Part shown: positions 34,742-47,776 of the stretch, in pieces
Position numbering within the stretch: position 1 is the stretch's first letter
How the letters are laid out: every line of letters starts with the position of its first letter
Source: Limnanthes douglasii subsp. nivea
Taxonomy: Eukaryota; Streptophyta; Magnoliopsida; Brassicales; Limnanthaceae
Direction of reading: 5' to 3'
DNA length: 64,000 nucleotides
NCBI GenBank assembly: GCA_036936605.1
Contig: JAUPFV010000004.1
Span: 92,282,334 to 92,346,333 of the forward strand
Notes under the pieces: model-generated
Database searches by the model: none
Seen by the model: only the letters and a program-made list of their open reading frames with translations
Told to the model about the DNA's origin: nothing
Translations under genes and position numbers: made by a program

Positions 34742-37700
34742 TTACTCCAAGTACATCCGGAGGTGCTCGATATTCCAAGGGTGGGTCAGAACTTTTCCAT
34801 CCTTGTCTTCTAGCCAATATGTTCCAGGTTTAAGCCTTTCAACAACCATATAAGGTCCTTCCCAAGTCGGGGCCAATTTTCGGAGCAGCTTCACTTTAGT
34901 GTGTAAGAAGACTTTCCTCAATACCTTGTCCCCCGGTTGGAAATCTCTTCTTTTAACTCTATAAGCAAATCTGCTCCTCATTAAACCCTGATAGTGTACA
35001 GCTCTAAGGTGAGCTTTAACTCGTCTTTCTTCTATTAGGTCGAGCTGACTTCTGATTGCCACTTCGTTAGCGCATTCGGAGAAGTTGTGAACACGAAATG
35101 ATAGGAGAGTTGCTTCTATGGGAGCTATTGCATCCATCTCATAGACTAAAGAAAAGGGTGACTCATGTGTTGCAGCCCCAGGTGTTGTCCGGTAGGCCCA
35201 CAAAACTTCTTGTAAATAGCTAGGCCACTTCCCAGCAGCCCCTTCCAAATTCTTCTTTAAACCGGACAATATAGTTCTGTTAGCCACTTCAACCTGACCA
35301 TTTGCTTGTGGGTGGAAAGGCGAAGAGAAACAATGTTGTATACTCCTTGAGGCACAAAAACTCTCCATTTCCCTATTGTCGAACTGTGGTCCATTATCTG
35401 TTGTTATCTTTTGTGGTACACCAAATCTGCAACAAATGTTGGATAGAATGAATTTTATAACGGTTTTTGATGTTGTTCCTGCCAGAGGGGCTGCTTCAAT
35501 CCACTTCGAAAAGTAATCGATTGCAACAATTATATTTTTGCGCCCTCCGGACGCCATAGGGAGAGGCCCCACTAAATTCAAACCCCATCGAGCAAAAGGT
35601 ATGGGCTCATAAATTGAATCTAAAGGAATGGCTGGGACATGAATTTCATTGCTGTATCTTTGGTATGGGTCACACCTTCTTACCAGTTCTTTAGCATCCT
35701 GCATGATAGATGGCCAATAGTAGCCAACCAGTAAAACTCTCCTTGTTAGAGCCCCGAATCCACAATGAGCTGATCCCTCGCCATCATGCAATTCAGAGAG
35801 GACTACTTGAGATTCATCATCCCCCAAACAACGCAGAAGAGGTTTACTGTAAGACTTTTTATACAGAACGTCTCTCAGTATGATAAAACCACGAGCCTTG
35901 TGTTTCAATTTGCTTGCTAGTGATTTATCCGAAGGTACGATGCCATCGGAGAGGTATTGCAGGAGAGGAAATCTCCAATCTTGAGGTTGTTTCATTTGTA
36001 CTTCAAAAATTTCTTCTTCTTTACCCATATCAAGTTGAATGGAGGGGCTCTCCAGCACATGGATCCATGGATACGACTCTGTGTATGCTATGGTTGCCAA
36101 TGAATCTGCTAACTCATTTTCTGTCCGGGGTATATGTTCATAAATAATACTTTTGAACTTGAGCGCTTCATTTTTAAGAAGAAGTAAATACTTCACTAAC
36201 TGTTCCTTTTTAGCCTCAGATTGACCTTGGGCATGGTGGATAAGAAGTTGGGAGTCACTCAATAGCTTGACCCTCTTGGCCCCACAAATAAAATCTAACT
36301 TCAAACCGGCTATAGCTGCCTCGTATTCAGACTCATTATTAGAAGCCCTGAAAGCAAAACATATAGCCTGGTACATTTTGTCACCATATGGAGAAGTCTG
36401 CACCACATCCTATAGTGTTGGATCCACCATCCGTCCGGACGACCCAGACCTTTTTGTCTTTCTTCTCAGTAGTCTGCTCTGAATCTCTATCAGAGTGGAA
36501 TTCAACTAGAAAATCAGCCACAGCTTGGGCTTTGACTGCAGTTCGGGGAGCAAAATCTATATCAAAATCCCCCAATTCTACCGACCACTTAGTCATCCTA
36601 CTTGAAATGTCTACCTTTTGGAGAACATTCTTCAAAGGAAAAGATGTTCGGACGATAATAGGATGAGCCTGGAAATAAGGCCTCATCTTTCTCACCAGGA
36701 ACAAATCTTATTTTTCAAGTTTCAAATAACGCCTTTCCGCATCTATCAGGCTTTTGCTGATGTAGTACACTGGATGGGGGTAATTATCTACTTCTCTCAC
36801 CAACACAGTACTGATGGCACAAATTGAAACTGCCAAATATACGAAGAGTGTCTCTCCATCAACTGGTTTAAATAAAGTTTTGGGAGAGGACAGATGCTTC
36901 TTGATTTCGTTGAAAGCCTTATCACACTGTGAGGTCCAGTCAAATCCCTTCGCACCCTTCAAGGTTTGGGCGCATCTGTCCGAAGACCTTGAGATAAATC
37001 TGTTTAAAGCAGCTAACCTCCCCGTTAATCGTTGTACTTCTTTAATATTCCGAGGAGGATCCATTTGAAATAGAGCATTAAGCTGGTCCGGATCGGGCTG
37101 TATCCCTTGCTCACTTATTATATAACCTAGGAACTTGCCGGATTGCACTCTGAACACACATTTTTCTGGATTTAACTTCAAATTCACCTTTACCAAGTTG
37201 GTAAAAGTTTCTTAGAGGTCTGCCAAGTGCAACTGCTCATCCACACTTTTCACCATCATGTCATCGATGTATACTTCCATATTCTTTCCAATCTGATCAG
37301 CAAAGGCTTTGTTTACCAATCTCTGATAAGTAGCCCCAGCATTTTTCAACCCAAACGGCATTACTTTGTAGCAATGAAGACCCATGTCGGTGAGAAATGT
37401 GGTATGCTCTTGATCATTCGGATCTACTTGGATCTGATTGTATCCGGAGAAAGCAACCATAAAGGATAGCAACTTATTCCCAGAAGTGGAGTCTACTAGC
37501 TGGTCAATCCGGGGAACTGGATACAGATCTTTTGGGCAAGCCCTATTGAGGTCTGTGAAGTCAATGCACATACGCCACTTGTCATTTTTCTTTTTTACCA
37601 GGACTGGATTGGCAGTCCACAAAGGATATTGAGACTCCTTGATATGCCCCATCTTTGTGAGCCTGTCAACCTCTTGTACAATAACATCAGCCTTTTCCTT

Positions 37701-38867
37701 GGAAAAAGCCCTTCTCTTTTGAACTACCGGTGCTACGTCTTTTCGGATAGATAGGTGATGTGATATCACATCTGATGGAACCCCAATAACATCAGCATTG
37801 CACCAAGCAAAAACATACTGATGGCTCTTAAAAAACTTTAACATCTCACTTTTCAGATCGGGTGGCATTCTAGACCCTATCTTGACATTTTTTTCTTCTT
37901 CTAAACAACGTGTTTCTACCTCTTCGACTGGTATTAATACTCCAGGGGCCTCTCTAGGGTCATCAATTTCACCCTCACCCCCAGAAAGCCTCCCAAATTG
38001 CTATTGCTCGTTGATACGAACTGCCCCCAACGTCCGGGGCGCCAGGGCTGTAGCATAACATTCCCTTGCAACCTTTTGGCTGCTTCGGACAACTCCTACC
38101 TGCCCTTGAACAACATATTTCAAACACTGGTGGACTGTTGAAGCCACTGCATGCATCCTAGAGAGCCAAGACCTCCCTAGAATAGCATTATAGTAGGTGG
38201 GACAATCTACCACAATAAAAAGTATCCTGACCATCTTCTTGAAAGGGCCTTTGCCCAATAGAACTTCCTCTTCGAACTCCCCGATCACATCTGCTGAGCT
38301 GCCAGTAAAGCCCACAATTGATCTGTCCGAACTCTGAATTACGGCTGGATTTTTCATTCTCTTGTAAGTGGTTAAGAAAAGGATATTGGCCGAGCTTCCA
38401 GTATCCACCAAAATTCGTCTTATGTCATTGCCCCCAATGGATGCTCCTATGACAACAGCATCTTCATGAGGGCCAGCTATATCTCTTATATCATCTTCAT
38501 CAAAAACAATGAAGGGGAATGGAATTTGCGATTGATAGAAAGTCATGCCTCCTTCTAGATAGGTAGCTAAAGTATGAACGTGCCTCTTCCTTGAAGAAGC
38601 AGTAGGAGCTGTCATAGTATCCCCTCCGAAAATTGTAAGTGACTCAAAAAACTTAATGAGCCCGGAGACTGTCCTAGAAAATTCCTCAATGGTACTCACT
38701 CTATTTCGAGTTGGATCAGGATCCAAGTATTCAGATTCCACATCAAACCTTTCGATTATAACCATGGCTCCCTCCGGAGCAGCATTACTTGGACCAACCC
38801 GGTGGGTATTGTCAGGCCTATTACCTCCTCTTCTTTTAACATAAGCACCCAGCTTTCCCCATCTCAA
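34742..38867 (-). pseudogene. Element C pol: protease, RT, RNase H, integrase, nearly intact
   Basis: Protease LVDTGSSANILF near 38400 keeps its Asp. RT runs from about 37868 with FTDLNRACPKD, FGLKNAGATYQRLVNK and YIDDMMV (about 37260). RNase H covers 36700-36080 with TDGGSNT and SNNESEYEAAIAGLK. Integrase follows: HCGFGALTRRVLL, WGLNLVGPLP, AIDYFSKWIEAAP, TDNGPQFDNRE, QANGQVEVANR, ending HPWNIEHLRMYLE. Three in-frame stops (near 38001, 37212 and 36708) and one frameshift near 36400 break an otherwise continuous frame. The first catalytic Asp of integrase is Asn here (codon at 35576-35578), so the protein would be inactive even if read through. A and B keep Asp at this place. Confidence 0.92.
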
Positions 38868-40164
38868 TCAAGTTCTGAACTTCTTGCTTTAAAGCTATAC
38901 AATCATCGGTGGTATGGCCAGTATCATTGTGACTCTGAGCAGGTGCAGCTGGCTGAGATTGAGCTTTAGCCCTGCCATGCCCCTGTCCGGTCTCCTTTGC
39001 CTTGTTCCCGGACTGATTCTGATTGGGGTTTGGTGCCACCGGGGCAGACCTCACCTGCCTGTGCACCCTCGTTTTCTTTGTTTCATCAACGTTAATCTGT
39101 TTTCCAACCTGATTCAGCAACCCTCCCCAAGTCATGGCCTTCTTTCTGGTCACCGAATCAGCCAAATTGCTAGGGTTCAAGCCATGCCTCAAAGATGCTA
39201 TTGCAACTTGCTCGAAGCAATCAGCCAACCCATTCTTGGTGTTCACAAAACAACTTATATATTCTTTTAAGGATTCATTCGGTTTCTGGGCACAATGGAT
39301 TATTGTGTCCCCGTTGCCCTTTAACTCTTTACTCCCAATGAACTGCCTTCGAAAGGCCACCCAAAAAGTATCGAAATTCTTGATATAGCCTTGTGGTAGG
39401 CTGTTATACCATTTTAGAGCACTCCCCGTAAACGATTGGGAGAATGCTCTACAAAGTAGCTTGTCATCATCATCAAAGTTCATCATAAAGTTTTTTAATT
39501 GCTCCAAATGATTGTCTGGATCAGTACTGCCATCGTACTTTTCCATTTTGGTGCTATCAAACCTCTTAGGGAGGTTTCCGGACAGAATTTTAGAAGACAA
39601 TGGAGATTGCCTCCAATTTCGGCCGCGACTGAACACAGTCTCTTCATTGGGAGTTGCAAAGATACCTGGTTCATCGTGGAAAGCAAAAGGATTCATCAGC
39701 ATCCGGTCTACATGCCTCCGGCTGTGAGATGACCCTTTGCCAATATTCTTCTTTAACTTTCCATATTTATCCCTTTTCCTTGAGTATTTTTTGATTTGCT
39801 TCTGCTTCTTTTTTGTTCGACCCTCATCGCTGCTAGAGGATAATGATTCTTCAACTCCCTCATCATCCAAAGAGCTATCAGAAGACTCTGAGCCTGAGTC
39901 AGAACTCTCCACTGGCTTGGATCGGTGAGACTTTTTGGAGCTAGCATGAGTCTTCTTGGTACTTACATGAGTCTTCGAATGCTCATGCTCTCTAGGGTTA
40001 TCGGTATGATGAGCAACTGATGTTTTCGATTTTTCACCCACCACTTCAGCCCTTAGAGCTTCTATCTCGCCTTTTAGCCTATCGCGCTCCTCGATAGTGT
40101 ATTCATCGTTTTCACCCACCACTTCGAGCAAAGCTGGTGGCACTTCCGGGTCGTCCGGATTCAT
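38836..40164 (-). CDS. Element C gag
   Basis: An open frame of 442 codons. The N-terminal third is Ser/Lys/Asp-rich and low in complexity. The gag domain follows (MEKYDGSTDPDNHLEQLKNF, GSALKWYNSLPQGYIKNFDT, FRRQFIGSK; residues about 205-290), then a Gln/Ala-rich part and the short Cys/His spacer GHTTDDCIALKQEVQNLIEM before protease. It forms the virus-like particle that holds the element RNA. It ends in a different frame from pol; one extra base in GGGAAAGCTGGG near 38850 explains this, since the LIEMGKLGAYVKR sequence continues in the next frame. I treat that as a mutation, not programmed shifting. Confidence 0.88.
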   Translation of the reverse strand: MNPDDPEVPPALLEVVGENDEYTIEERDRLKGEIEALRAEVVGEKSKTSVAHHTDNPREHEHSKTHVSTKKTHASSKKSHRSKPVESSDSGSESSDSSLDDEGVEESLSSSSDEGRTKKKQKQIKKYSRKRDKYGKLKKNIGKGSSHSRRHVDRMLMNPFAFHDEPGIFATPNEETVFSRGRNWRQSPLSSKILSGNLPKRFDSTKMEKYDGSTDPDNHLEQLKNFMMNFDDDDKLLCRAFSQSFTGSALKWYNSLPQGYIKNFDTFWVAFRRQFIGSKELKGNGDTIIHCAQKPNESLKEYISCFVNTKNGLADCFEQVAIASLRHGLNPSNLADSVTRKKAMTWGGLLNQVGKQINVDETKKTRVHRQVRSAPVAPNPNQNQSGNKAKETGQGHGRAKAQSQPAAPAQSHNDTGHTTDDCIALKQEVQNLIEMGKAGCLC

Positions 40165-40213
40165 TCAGACTGACTTTTCTTGTTGGTTTTGAATGCTCGA
40201 TTCAGGCACCTTC

Positions 40214-40236
40214 GTGCTCCCACCGTGGTCGCCAAT
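40214..40236 (-). other. Primer binding site of element C
   Basis: On the minus strand TGGCGACCACGGTGGGAG lies two or three bases inside the 5' LTR. It fits, by recall, the 3' end of a plant tRNA-Arg, the primer reported for Ogre/Tat elements. Confidence 0.6.
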
Positions 40237-40237
40237 T

Positions 40238-40644
40238 TGGTGAGGTTAATTTTTGTCTGAGGGTAATTTAGTAATTTGTTTCAGAGTTTATGAAGGTTGG
40301 AATGTGTTTAATGTTTTGAATAGAGAGTAGAGGGAGAATTAAGTAGCCTGGTTGCAGTTAATTTTCATTACCCATATTTAATGCAGGTGGTTGGAAATTT
40401 ATACCCTTACATCTGGGCTTTATGGGTTTTCGGGTCATGTTTAATGGACCCGGGTCACGTTTATAGACCCATGAGCTCTTAGTAGGAGAGCAAGCAGCTT
40501 AGTCAAGAAGTGTTTAGGTTTTTTAGTACTTTTGTCATAGTTCGAACAGTCGTATGAGCTAAGTGTTCGAAGTGGTCTGTCTGGTCTGGTGGTCTTGGTC
40601 CGATCTGTCCCAGTCCGGAGAGGAAGCAGTATTCGGACTCATCA
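40238..40644 (-). repeat. 5' LTR of element C
   Basis: A 407-bp direct repeat of 30445-30850. On its own strand it starts TGATGAGTCCG and has TATAAAT at about 40397-40403. ATAGC follows at 40645. Confidence 0.95.
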
Positions 40645-42895
40645 ATAGCCTCCACAAACATGAGCAGAATTAGGATAAATACCATGGAAAAACTCTTAGG
40701 CTTCAAACAAGCTAATTTACCTCTTAAATATTTCGGTATCCTAATACATACAAATAATTATTCTATTCACTTTGAGGACTTAATGGAAAAAATAAGAAAC
40801 AAAATCAATTAATGAAATACAAAAAACATTTCATTTGGGAGAAGAATAACACTAATCAAATTTGTTCTCTTATCTTACCCAAACTATTACTTATAATCCA
40901 TTAATCTACCTTTGAAAGTAATATCTCGAATTAACAAATTGTTAAATATATTTCTATGAGGTTACATTGAAAACAATAAAACAATGTTTGGTGCAACTGG
41001 AATAATATATGTAAACCACATAATGAAAATGGCCTTAATATAAGAAACTTAAATGATATTCAGAAATCCTATTCATTTAAACTATTGTTTAACTTTAGAA
41101 AAAATAAAACCATATGGTCCAAGTTGATGCATTCTAAATATTACCAAAACATTCACCCTTTACAGCCCTCTTTAATATCCACAGACTCTAAAACTTGGAA
41201 AAAGAATGTTCGAGGTTAAAGAAGAAACTGAGAATCATATAAAATGGAAATTAGGCAAGGGAGAACTGGACTTCTGGTTAGATAGTTTGCACTATAATAA
41301 ACCCTTAATCACTTTAACAAAACCTAATTCACACCACTATTCTCTAACAAAGGTAACTGATTTCTGGAACAATAATAATTGGGACTTACCTAAATTACAA
41401 TCTTATTTACCTCCTGCAAACATCAACATAATCATTAAAACACATATTAACTTAAATATTGAAGATTCCATCATCTGGAAGCTTTCCACTGATGAAGCTT
41501 TTAATTTAAAAGAGACAGTTAATGCCATAAGACAAAAAGATACAATCTCACTAATTAAAAGGAAAATATGGAACTATATCTCTCCAAAGAAGTTTTCTTT
41601 CACCATTTGGAGAGTATTGAATAACTTCATTAGTGTATATACAATATTACGGAAAAAAGGATTCCAACTTGCTTCAAATGTCTCAAATGCCAGAACATGG
41701 AATCACTAAATGATGCCTTTATTTCTTGTGAATCTTCCTGGTCTGTTTGGTTTTACTTTTCTGAAAATTCAACATTAAAATAGGCAGGCACATGACAGTT
41801 TATCATGTTATTAACCTATGGCTACTATCAACTCCTAAAGAAATTCACATACGTATCATTTTACCTGCTTTGATAATCTGGACTATATGGACTGCCAGAA
41901 ACATACATAAATATCAAAACATAGCTATCTCACATAAAAAGATAATAGATCATGTATCTTTTATGCTCATTTTTTAGACTCTTCATCAACACTTACTCGA
42001 AAACATTGGATATGTGATTCACATATAGCTAAAGACTTAAGTTGCTTTAATCATTCTAAACATTCCAGACCTTATATATATATATATAAAATGGAATTTA
42101 CCTTTACACAATCGTCTTAAGTTGAATTGTGATGGTTCAACTTTAATTAATGGAGAATCAAGCTATGGTTTTATCTTAAGAGATGAACTAGGTAACCTAA
42201 TCTTGGCTAAATGAAGTGTAATAGGCAAATCTTCTCCAATTACTGCTAAAATTTATGCTATATTAAATGGTTTACTATGCTGTAAAGATAAAAAGCTTAA
42301 CATGATTGATATTGAGATAGATTCTTTAGGATTGTTTAACATGTTAGCCTTATGTAAATATCCTTGGCACTTAGAACAGATTGTCCTATGCTGTAGGAAC
42401 CTAATTAAGCCTCAAATGACACTGAAACATATTTATAGAGAGTTGAATACTGCTATATATTGGTTAGCTAAACATGCGCTTAAAAAACACACATAATTTG
42501 AAATCAATGCTAACCATTCTTTTAATGAACTATCTGCTATTATTTTACTAGACTCATTGAACTTGGGTCATCTTAGGTTCTTTGAGTGACGCTAACAACT
42601 TGACAGGTTGAAAAACCTGACCACCATTTCTTTACTTTGCAGGACAGATAACAAGAAGAAAGTTGAAGAATAAAGCCTCAAGACAGATGGTGACGCTGAT
42701 AGACTGATGGACTAGAAACAAGACAAGGAGAGGCTGAAATCCTATAGACTTATGAATGATGTAAAACAAAATACTTAGAGCTGCAAAATCAATGTAGCAC
42801 TTAAACTACTAACCTGTAAGAAGTAAGAACATAGGCAAGGACCATTTTTTCAACATTAATAAATAAATATATTTTTGGAAAAAGAAAAAAAGTTG
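40645..42895 (+). pseudogene. LINE (L1-type), part after element C: RT end, zf-RVT region, RNase H
   Basis: Directly after the target duplication the RT reads on: NTMEKLLGFKQANLPLKYFG. A 167-codon open frame (41206-41709) covers the region with FWLDSLHYNKP and KRKIWNYISPKKFSFTIWRV, as in plant zf-RVT domains. From about 42110 an RNase H follows: LNCDGSTLINGESSYGFILR, DSLGLFNML and HIYRELNTAIYWLAKHAL. The end at about 42895 is A-rich (GAAAAAGAAAAAAAG), as expected for a LINE tail. Several stops are present. No target duplication was found. Confidence 0.85.
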
Positions 42896-43728
42896 CGTTA
42901 GGATGTTAGTGGATATATTTAATAATTTTTTATATTTAATAACACAAAGGTAATTAATTAACTACATACAATCTATTAGATAAAATAAAATAAATATTTA
43001 ATCAAAATGATATTTGGACTAAAACTGTTCTTGAACTATCAAATTCGGTATATATAAAATTGTTAGATTGTAGGATTTATTTACAAACCAAGTTTTAAAT
43101 CTAGTCAGACTGGTACCACCAATAAAAATTGGGTTTAATTTTTGGTTATGGTTGTTATGGGATTACAAAATTTATAACACGTTCAAAATCGACATAGTAA
43201 AATCTATCCTGAGCGACTTTTTCTTGGAAAGAATCCACAACCGCTATTCAACGAGTGCGCACGTGATAAACCGTGAATGTGATACAATAGGTTGCAAACC
43301 AACGCGAGAAGGTAAACCATACAAAATAACAAACTCAAAATAAATATAGATAAAAAAACTTAAAGGGATGACTTTTACTACAAAATATGCCTTACTCAAC
43401 CTTACTCAACTATAGGCTATCTCAAGCAATCGACGTTCTACCGATCAAATTTTAAATCCGGACAACGTACCAATCCGGATCAATAAAACTAACAACTTAA
43501 AATCTAAGAAATATAATCAAACTAAAACCGATAACCAATTACATCATGTGGAAGCAAATAGCTTGACCCACAAAATTGGCACGGCCAAAAGGCCCAATAT
43601 GCGTGTGTCCAACTAAACACAGGTTCATCGACCCGATTAAAAAACAGAAGAGTGAAAGAAAACACATGAGTAAAGCTCGACAGCAGATAGCTGAGCGTAG
43701 AGATCTGAAACGAGCTTGATTTCAAGAA
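42896..43728. other. Intergenic DNA and 5' region of the transporter gene
   Basis: A+T-rich DNA without coding homology. The part from about 43600 is less A+T-rich and probably holds the promoter and leader of the gene starting at 43729; no clear TATA box was fixed. Confidence 0.5.
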
Positions 43729-46700
43729 ATGGAGTATCGTAAGATTAAAGACGAGGTACTTCTTTATAGTTATCAGTTTCTCTCTCCCAAAACTCATTCT
43801 ACAATCAACGTATTCGTATGTAATTTCGTAGGATAAAGACGATGTGGCGGTTATTGATGATATAGAGAACTTGAGAGGCAAATCACATTCAGGTCGAACG
43901 TTTTCTCTTTGAAGTTGTAAAGTTTGATCTCAAGAATCATTTTGTGAATTCTACTCTTTTGGATTTCGATTATTGTTTCGTGGATGTGCTCGTGATTCGT
44001 TTTAGTTTATTTTGATTTGCAGTTGGTTTGAGTAGTGCGTCTGTAATTGTCGGCGGTACTGACCGGAAGTGGAAACGGAAGTGAGATAAGAGTATTCTTG
44101 TTTTTGATCATTAGCTGATTAGTGTTAACTAAACTACTGAAGGAAAGTGTGTTTATTCTCACTTATTTTTATGCATTGTATTGATTTGTTGATGGAGTAG
44201 ATCGCTCGTGACCCTAGCATTGACTATTCTTACAAGTTCTCAAGCTATACTGATTGTTTGGTCAAAGAGAGCCGGGAAGTACGAATATAGTGTAACTACT
44301 GCTAACTTTTTGGTGAGTTAGTGTAGGTTGTCTGTTTTGTGTTTACCACTAGTGATTATCAACTGTAAGTCCGGTAATTTGTGTGTGCATGTCTTGTTTC
44401 CTCCGAATCAGGTGGAGGCTTTAAAATGCGCATTGTCACTTGCAGCTTTGATGAGAATATGGAATAGCGAGGGTGTCAATGACGATAATAGGTGATAACC
44501 TATGCTAGTTTTTCTTAATAAATCATGGCAAAAAATGACTTGGTGACTGAAGGTACGATATACTATGTTTAATTTCTATATCCTTCTGCAAAATCAGGTT
44601 AAATACAACAGTTGATGAAGTTCGATTCTATCCTATACCCGCTGCACTCTACCTAGTCAAGAATTTGCTTCAGGTGCATTTATGGTGATCCCTTTTTTAT
44701 GCAAGTCATGCTCATATACTTTTTTTTGTTTCTCTGGATATTTGGCTTTATCTTATTTTGAATATGTCTTGCAGTATTACATTTTTGCATATGTAGATGC
44801 TCCAGGCTATCAGATCCTGAAGAACTTTAATATCATCAGCACAGGTGTTTTGTACAGAATAATACTTAAGAGAAAGTAAGCATTTATTAACATTTACCAT
44901 GTTCTGTTTATTGGAAAATATATATGATAACCGATTAGCTGGAGAGGTATTGGAACTTTCTATTTTTTTACTGGCTGCTGCCTTGCTTTTAGCTGCTTCT
45001 TCTATAAGTGTGACTTTAGTGAAAAGTTGGAAGAGACGATGTAGATATTATGCATTTTAAGAAGCATCGGATCAGTCAGAACAATAAGCTGAGCTGATTT
45101 CATATATATTTGCTCGAAAAGTATTGATGATACATTTACAGGTTGAGCGAGATACAGTGGGCAGCCTTTGTCTTATTATGCTGTGGGTGCACAACGGCCC
45201 AACTGAAATCTAAGTAAGAGCAATTGATTATTTTTATATCCTCTTCTTGATCAAGTTGATATCAGATTGTTTTATAGACAAATGCTCCACTAGTCCTTAA
45301 GAATTCTGGCTATTAAATGGTTGGATCAACTAGACAGGAACTAGTTTGCATGTTTCGAAGGTTTCATCTGAAATGTTTATAGCCTTTGATTGAAAGGATT
45401 TATGGTATTATGTATCAGCTATAACTCATTATATCATTTATTTTTTCTGCAGCTCCGATGAGGTTCTTCAAACACCTCTAATGGGTTGGATTATGGCTAT
45501 TGTAAGTTGTTAGCATCTATAGATCTTTGATCCAATCCAGGGAGAAAGGTTTTGGAGCGTTTATTCATCAAGATATCTTACCATTATGACTTGTGTTTGT
45601 TCCAGGTAATGGCGCTTTTGAGTGGTTTTGCAGGAGTATACACAGAGGTGAAAGTTTGACTATTTTGTTTGTATCTCTGTGTTCAAGGTTATAATTTTAT
45701 AAGGTAAAACTATAAATGCGAATCACCTGATCCAGTATAACTAGATTATCCGCGTCAGATCTGCTAGATGGTTTCTATTATGGTGACTCAAGCTCAGTTC
45801 AGATCGAGATCCATTGACAGCAAATTGGTGCAGCTTTACTGATGTTATTTAAATTTTGGCAGGCAATTATGAAAAAGCGATTATCTAGAAACATTAATGT
45901 TCAAAATTTCTGGCTGTATGTCTTTGGGATGGCCTTCAATGCTGTTGCTATTGTAGTTCAAGATTTTGATGCAGTCTGGAACAAGTAATCTAACAGCCTC
46001 TGTCTTTTCCTTTACTTACTGCGGTTGTGATATCTGTCTGAGTCTCTCTATTCACGGGGACATTTTAGTCTTCTTGTGTAGAGAGAGTCTCTGGATATAC
46101 CTTTGTCTGCCTTAGATATGAGAAACTATCTGTTTTTTTCCTACCTATATCTGTAGAATTCTGTGTGCTGATAAGTAAATTGGGCTGTTACTGTGGTGAA
46201 CTAATATTTTCATTCCAGGGGCTTCTTTCATGGTTACTCGTCGATCACTGTTCTCATGATCCTCAACCATGCCCTTAGGTACATGCTATCTTTTTTTCCA
46301 GCTCGATCGAAGTGGCTTTTCTGTGTGCTTAACTTGACTTCGCAATAATTTTTTTTTGCATCTATGTACAAATTCTCGTACTGCATCTTAGTAAAAATGT
46401 GAAACAGTTGATAATATGTTGGGACGATAGCGATACTAGAAAAATTATGTATGTTATAATAATATAATATGTTTAAAAGTCAGGGAGATACCTAAAAGAC
46501 TTATTTGAATAAGGTTCTCATAGAAATTTCTATTCTTTTGGTGGGAAGTTAAACAGGTTATATTTTAAATTCCAACCATTGATATTCAACTTGTGCCTTG
46601 TGGGTATTCCATATTTCCTCAAGATATTCATCTTAATCACGGGGGTAGCACAAAGGCTCGACTAAAAATATATTTTTCAACCAGTGACCTTCAGTGAGAG

Positions 46701-47776
46701 TTGTAAAAAAAAGAAGGAACTTTATATTAGAGAGTTTTACTTGTTGACAACTCGATGAATTTGGATACTTTCTGTATTGTTATGATGATCTATCAGCATT
46801 TCTGATGCGTCGCTGCTTTCCTTTTACAATAATATAGTTTTTTCTTGCGTTTATTTAGTTTGGTTTCTGATGGAATGCATATTTTCTCTATGTAGTGGGT
46901 TAGCCGTATCAATGGTAATGAAGTATGCAGACAATATTGTAAAGGTGAGGCTCAAAACACTGTTTTGTCTCTTCATGGTATTTTCTACCTTGCAGTTGAT
47001 GTAGACCAGATAATGTGATGAGTTGAAAATGTTTGTATGAAAATGGGTTTTGGAAAAGCTTACTTCTCTTTATTAGGATAATTGTTCAACTTGCCCATCA
47101 TCGTGCAGGTTTATTCGACATCTGTGGCCATGCTTCTCACAGCGCTCGTTTCCATGTTTCTCTTTGGCTTTCATCTTTCTCTTGCTTTCTTCCTAGGTTC
47201 AGCGTAAGTTCTTCTGCCATATAACAATACATGGATATGCTTCCTTAATTTTGTGATTTTTATTGCAAGCATGGATATGCTATATGTTCATATCAAGGGA
47301 ACTAAAAGAAGTTAGCTTTGAGGAGATAGCCGAAGGTTGTTTGGTACACTAAAAAAGTTTTCTCAGTTAAATATCAATACATTGATAAACCGAATGACAT
47401 TATACAACTGGAAATATATACTGAAATTGTTTAGAATGTGTATTTGAAGAAATTTGACGGAAAGAGAACGAGAAACAAGTGAAGAAAAAAAGTCAAATTT
47501 GTTCTTTTTAAAACTATAAAAAAGTTTTTGTCAAGGCATTTCGATCTTATAAGGGTAAAAAGCTAGATTTTATATGGCCTAAAGTCAACCTAACAATATA
47601 AGTTTTTACTTATAAGCATAGAAGCCAAAAGGCCTGATGGCACCAAACAACCGCTTGGCATGATGCTCACTTTGTTGACACTCAAATGATCAAACCAACT
47701 GCCTTTTCCGAATACTTTCTGTGTTTACAGGGTTGTGTCTGTTTCAATATATTTACATTCCATCGGAAAGAGATAG
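43729..47776 (+). CDS. Nucleotide-sugar transporter, CMP-sialic acid transporter-like (15 exons)
   Basis: Coding exons: 43729-43755, 43832-43892, 44023-44080, 44201-44312, 44412-44491, 44598-44673, 44775-44875, 45142-45213, 45453-45501, 45606-45647, 45863-45984, 46219-46278, 46896-46944, 47109-47203, 47731-47776. All junctions are GT-AG and keep frame, giving 349 residues. The start MEYRKIKDE and the strings SKRAGKYEYSVTTANFL, YVDAPGYQILKNFNIISTGV, GFAGVYTEAIMKKR and NFWLYVFGMAFNAVAIVVQD match the plant CMP-sialic acid/UDP-galactose transporter-like family (Arabidopsis At4g35335 group). It should be a ten-helix Golgi antiporter that exchanges a nucleotide sugar for the nucleotide monophosphate. 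Plants lack clear sialic acid, so the true substrate is open (CMP-Kdo or others). It appears intact. Confidence 0.93.

Larger units (their letters stand above)
30445..40644 (-). mobile_element. Nearly intact Ty3/gypsy retrotransposon C (Tat-like), nested in a LINE
   Basis: LTRs at 30445-30850 and 40238-40644 start and end TG...CA and are flanked by ATAGC at 30440-30444 and 40645-40649. The element lies on the minus strand: 5' LTR on the right, then primer site, gag, protease, RT, RNase H and integrase, the conserved block, an antisense extra gene, a purine tract (AAAAAAGGGGCTCC on the minus strand, about 30851-30864) and the 3' LTR. The LTRs differ by about 14 substitutions in 406 bp by eye, so this is the youngest of the three. 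The LINE protein reads across the insertion. Confidence 0.96.

Noticed and set aside
38836..38867. Programmed gag-pol frameshift in element C
   Set aside because: The conserved spacer reads across the break with one surplus base in a G/A run, and pol also has other stops and shifts, so an ordinary indel is simpler.
44682..44879. Open frame of 65 codons
   Set aside because: It joins intron sequence to exon 7 of the transporter gene; the splice sites explain it.
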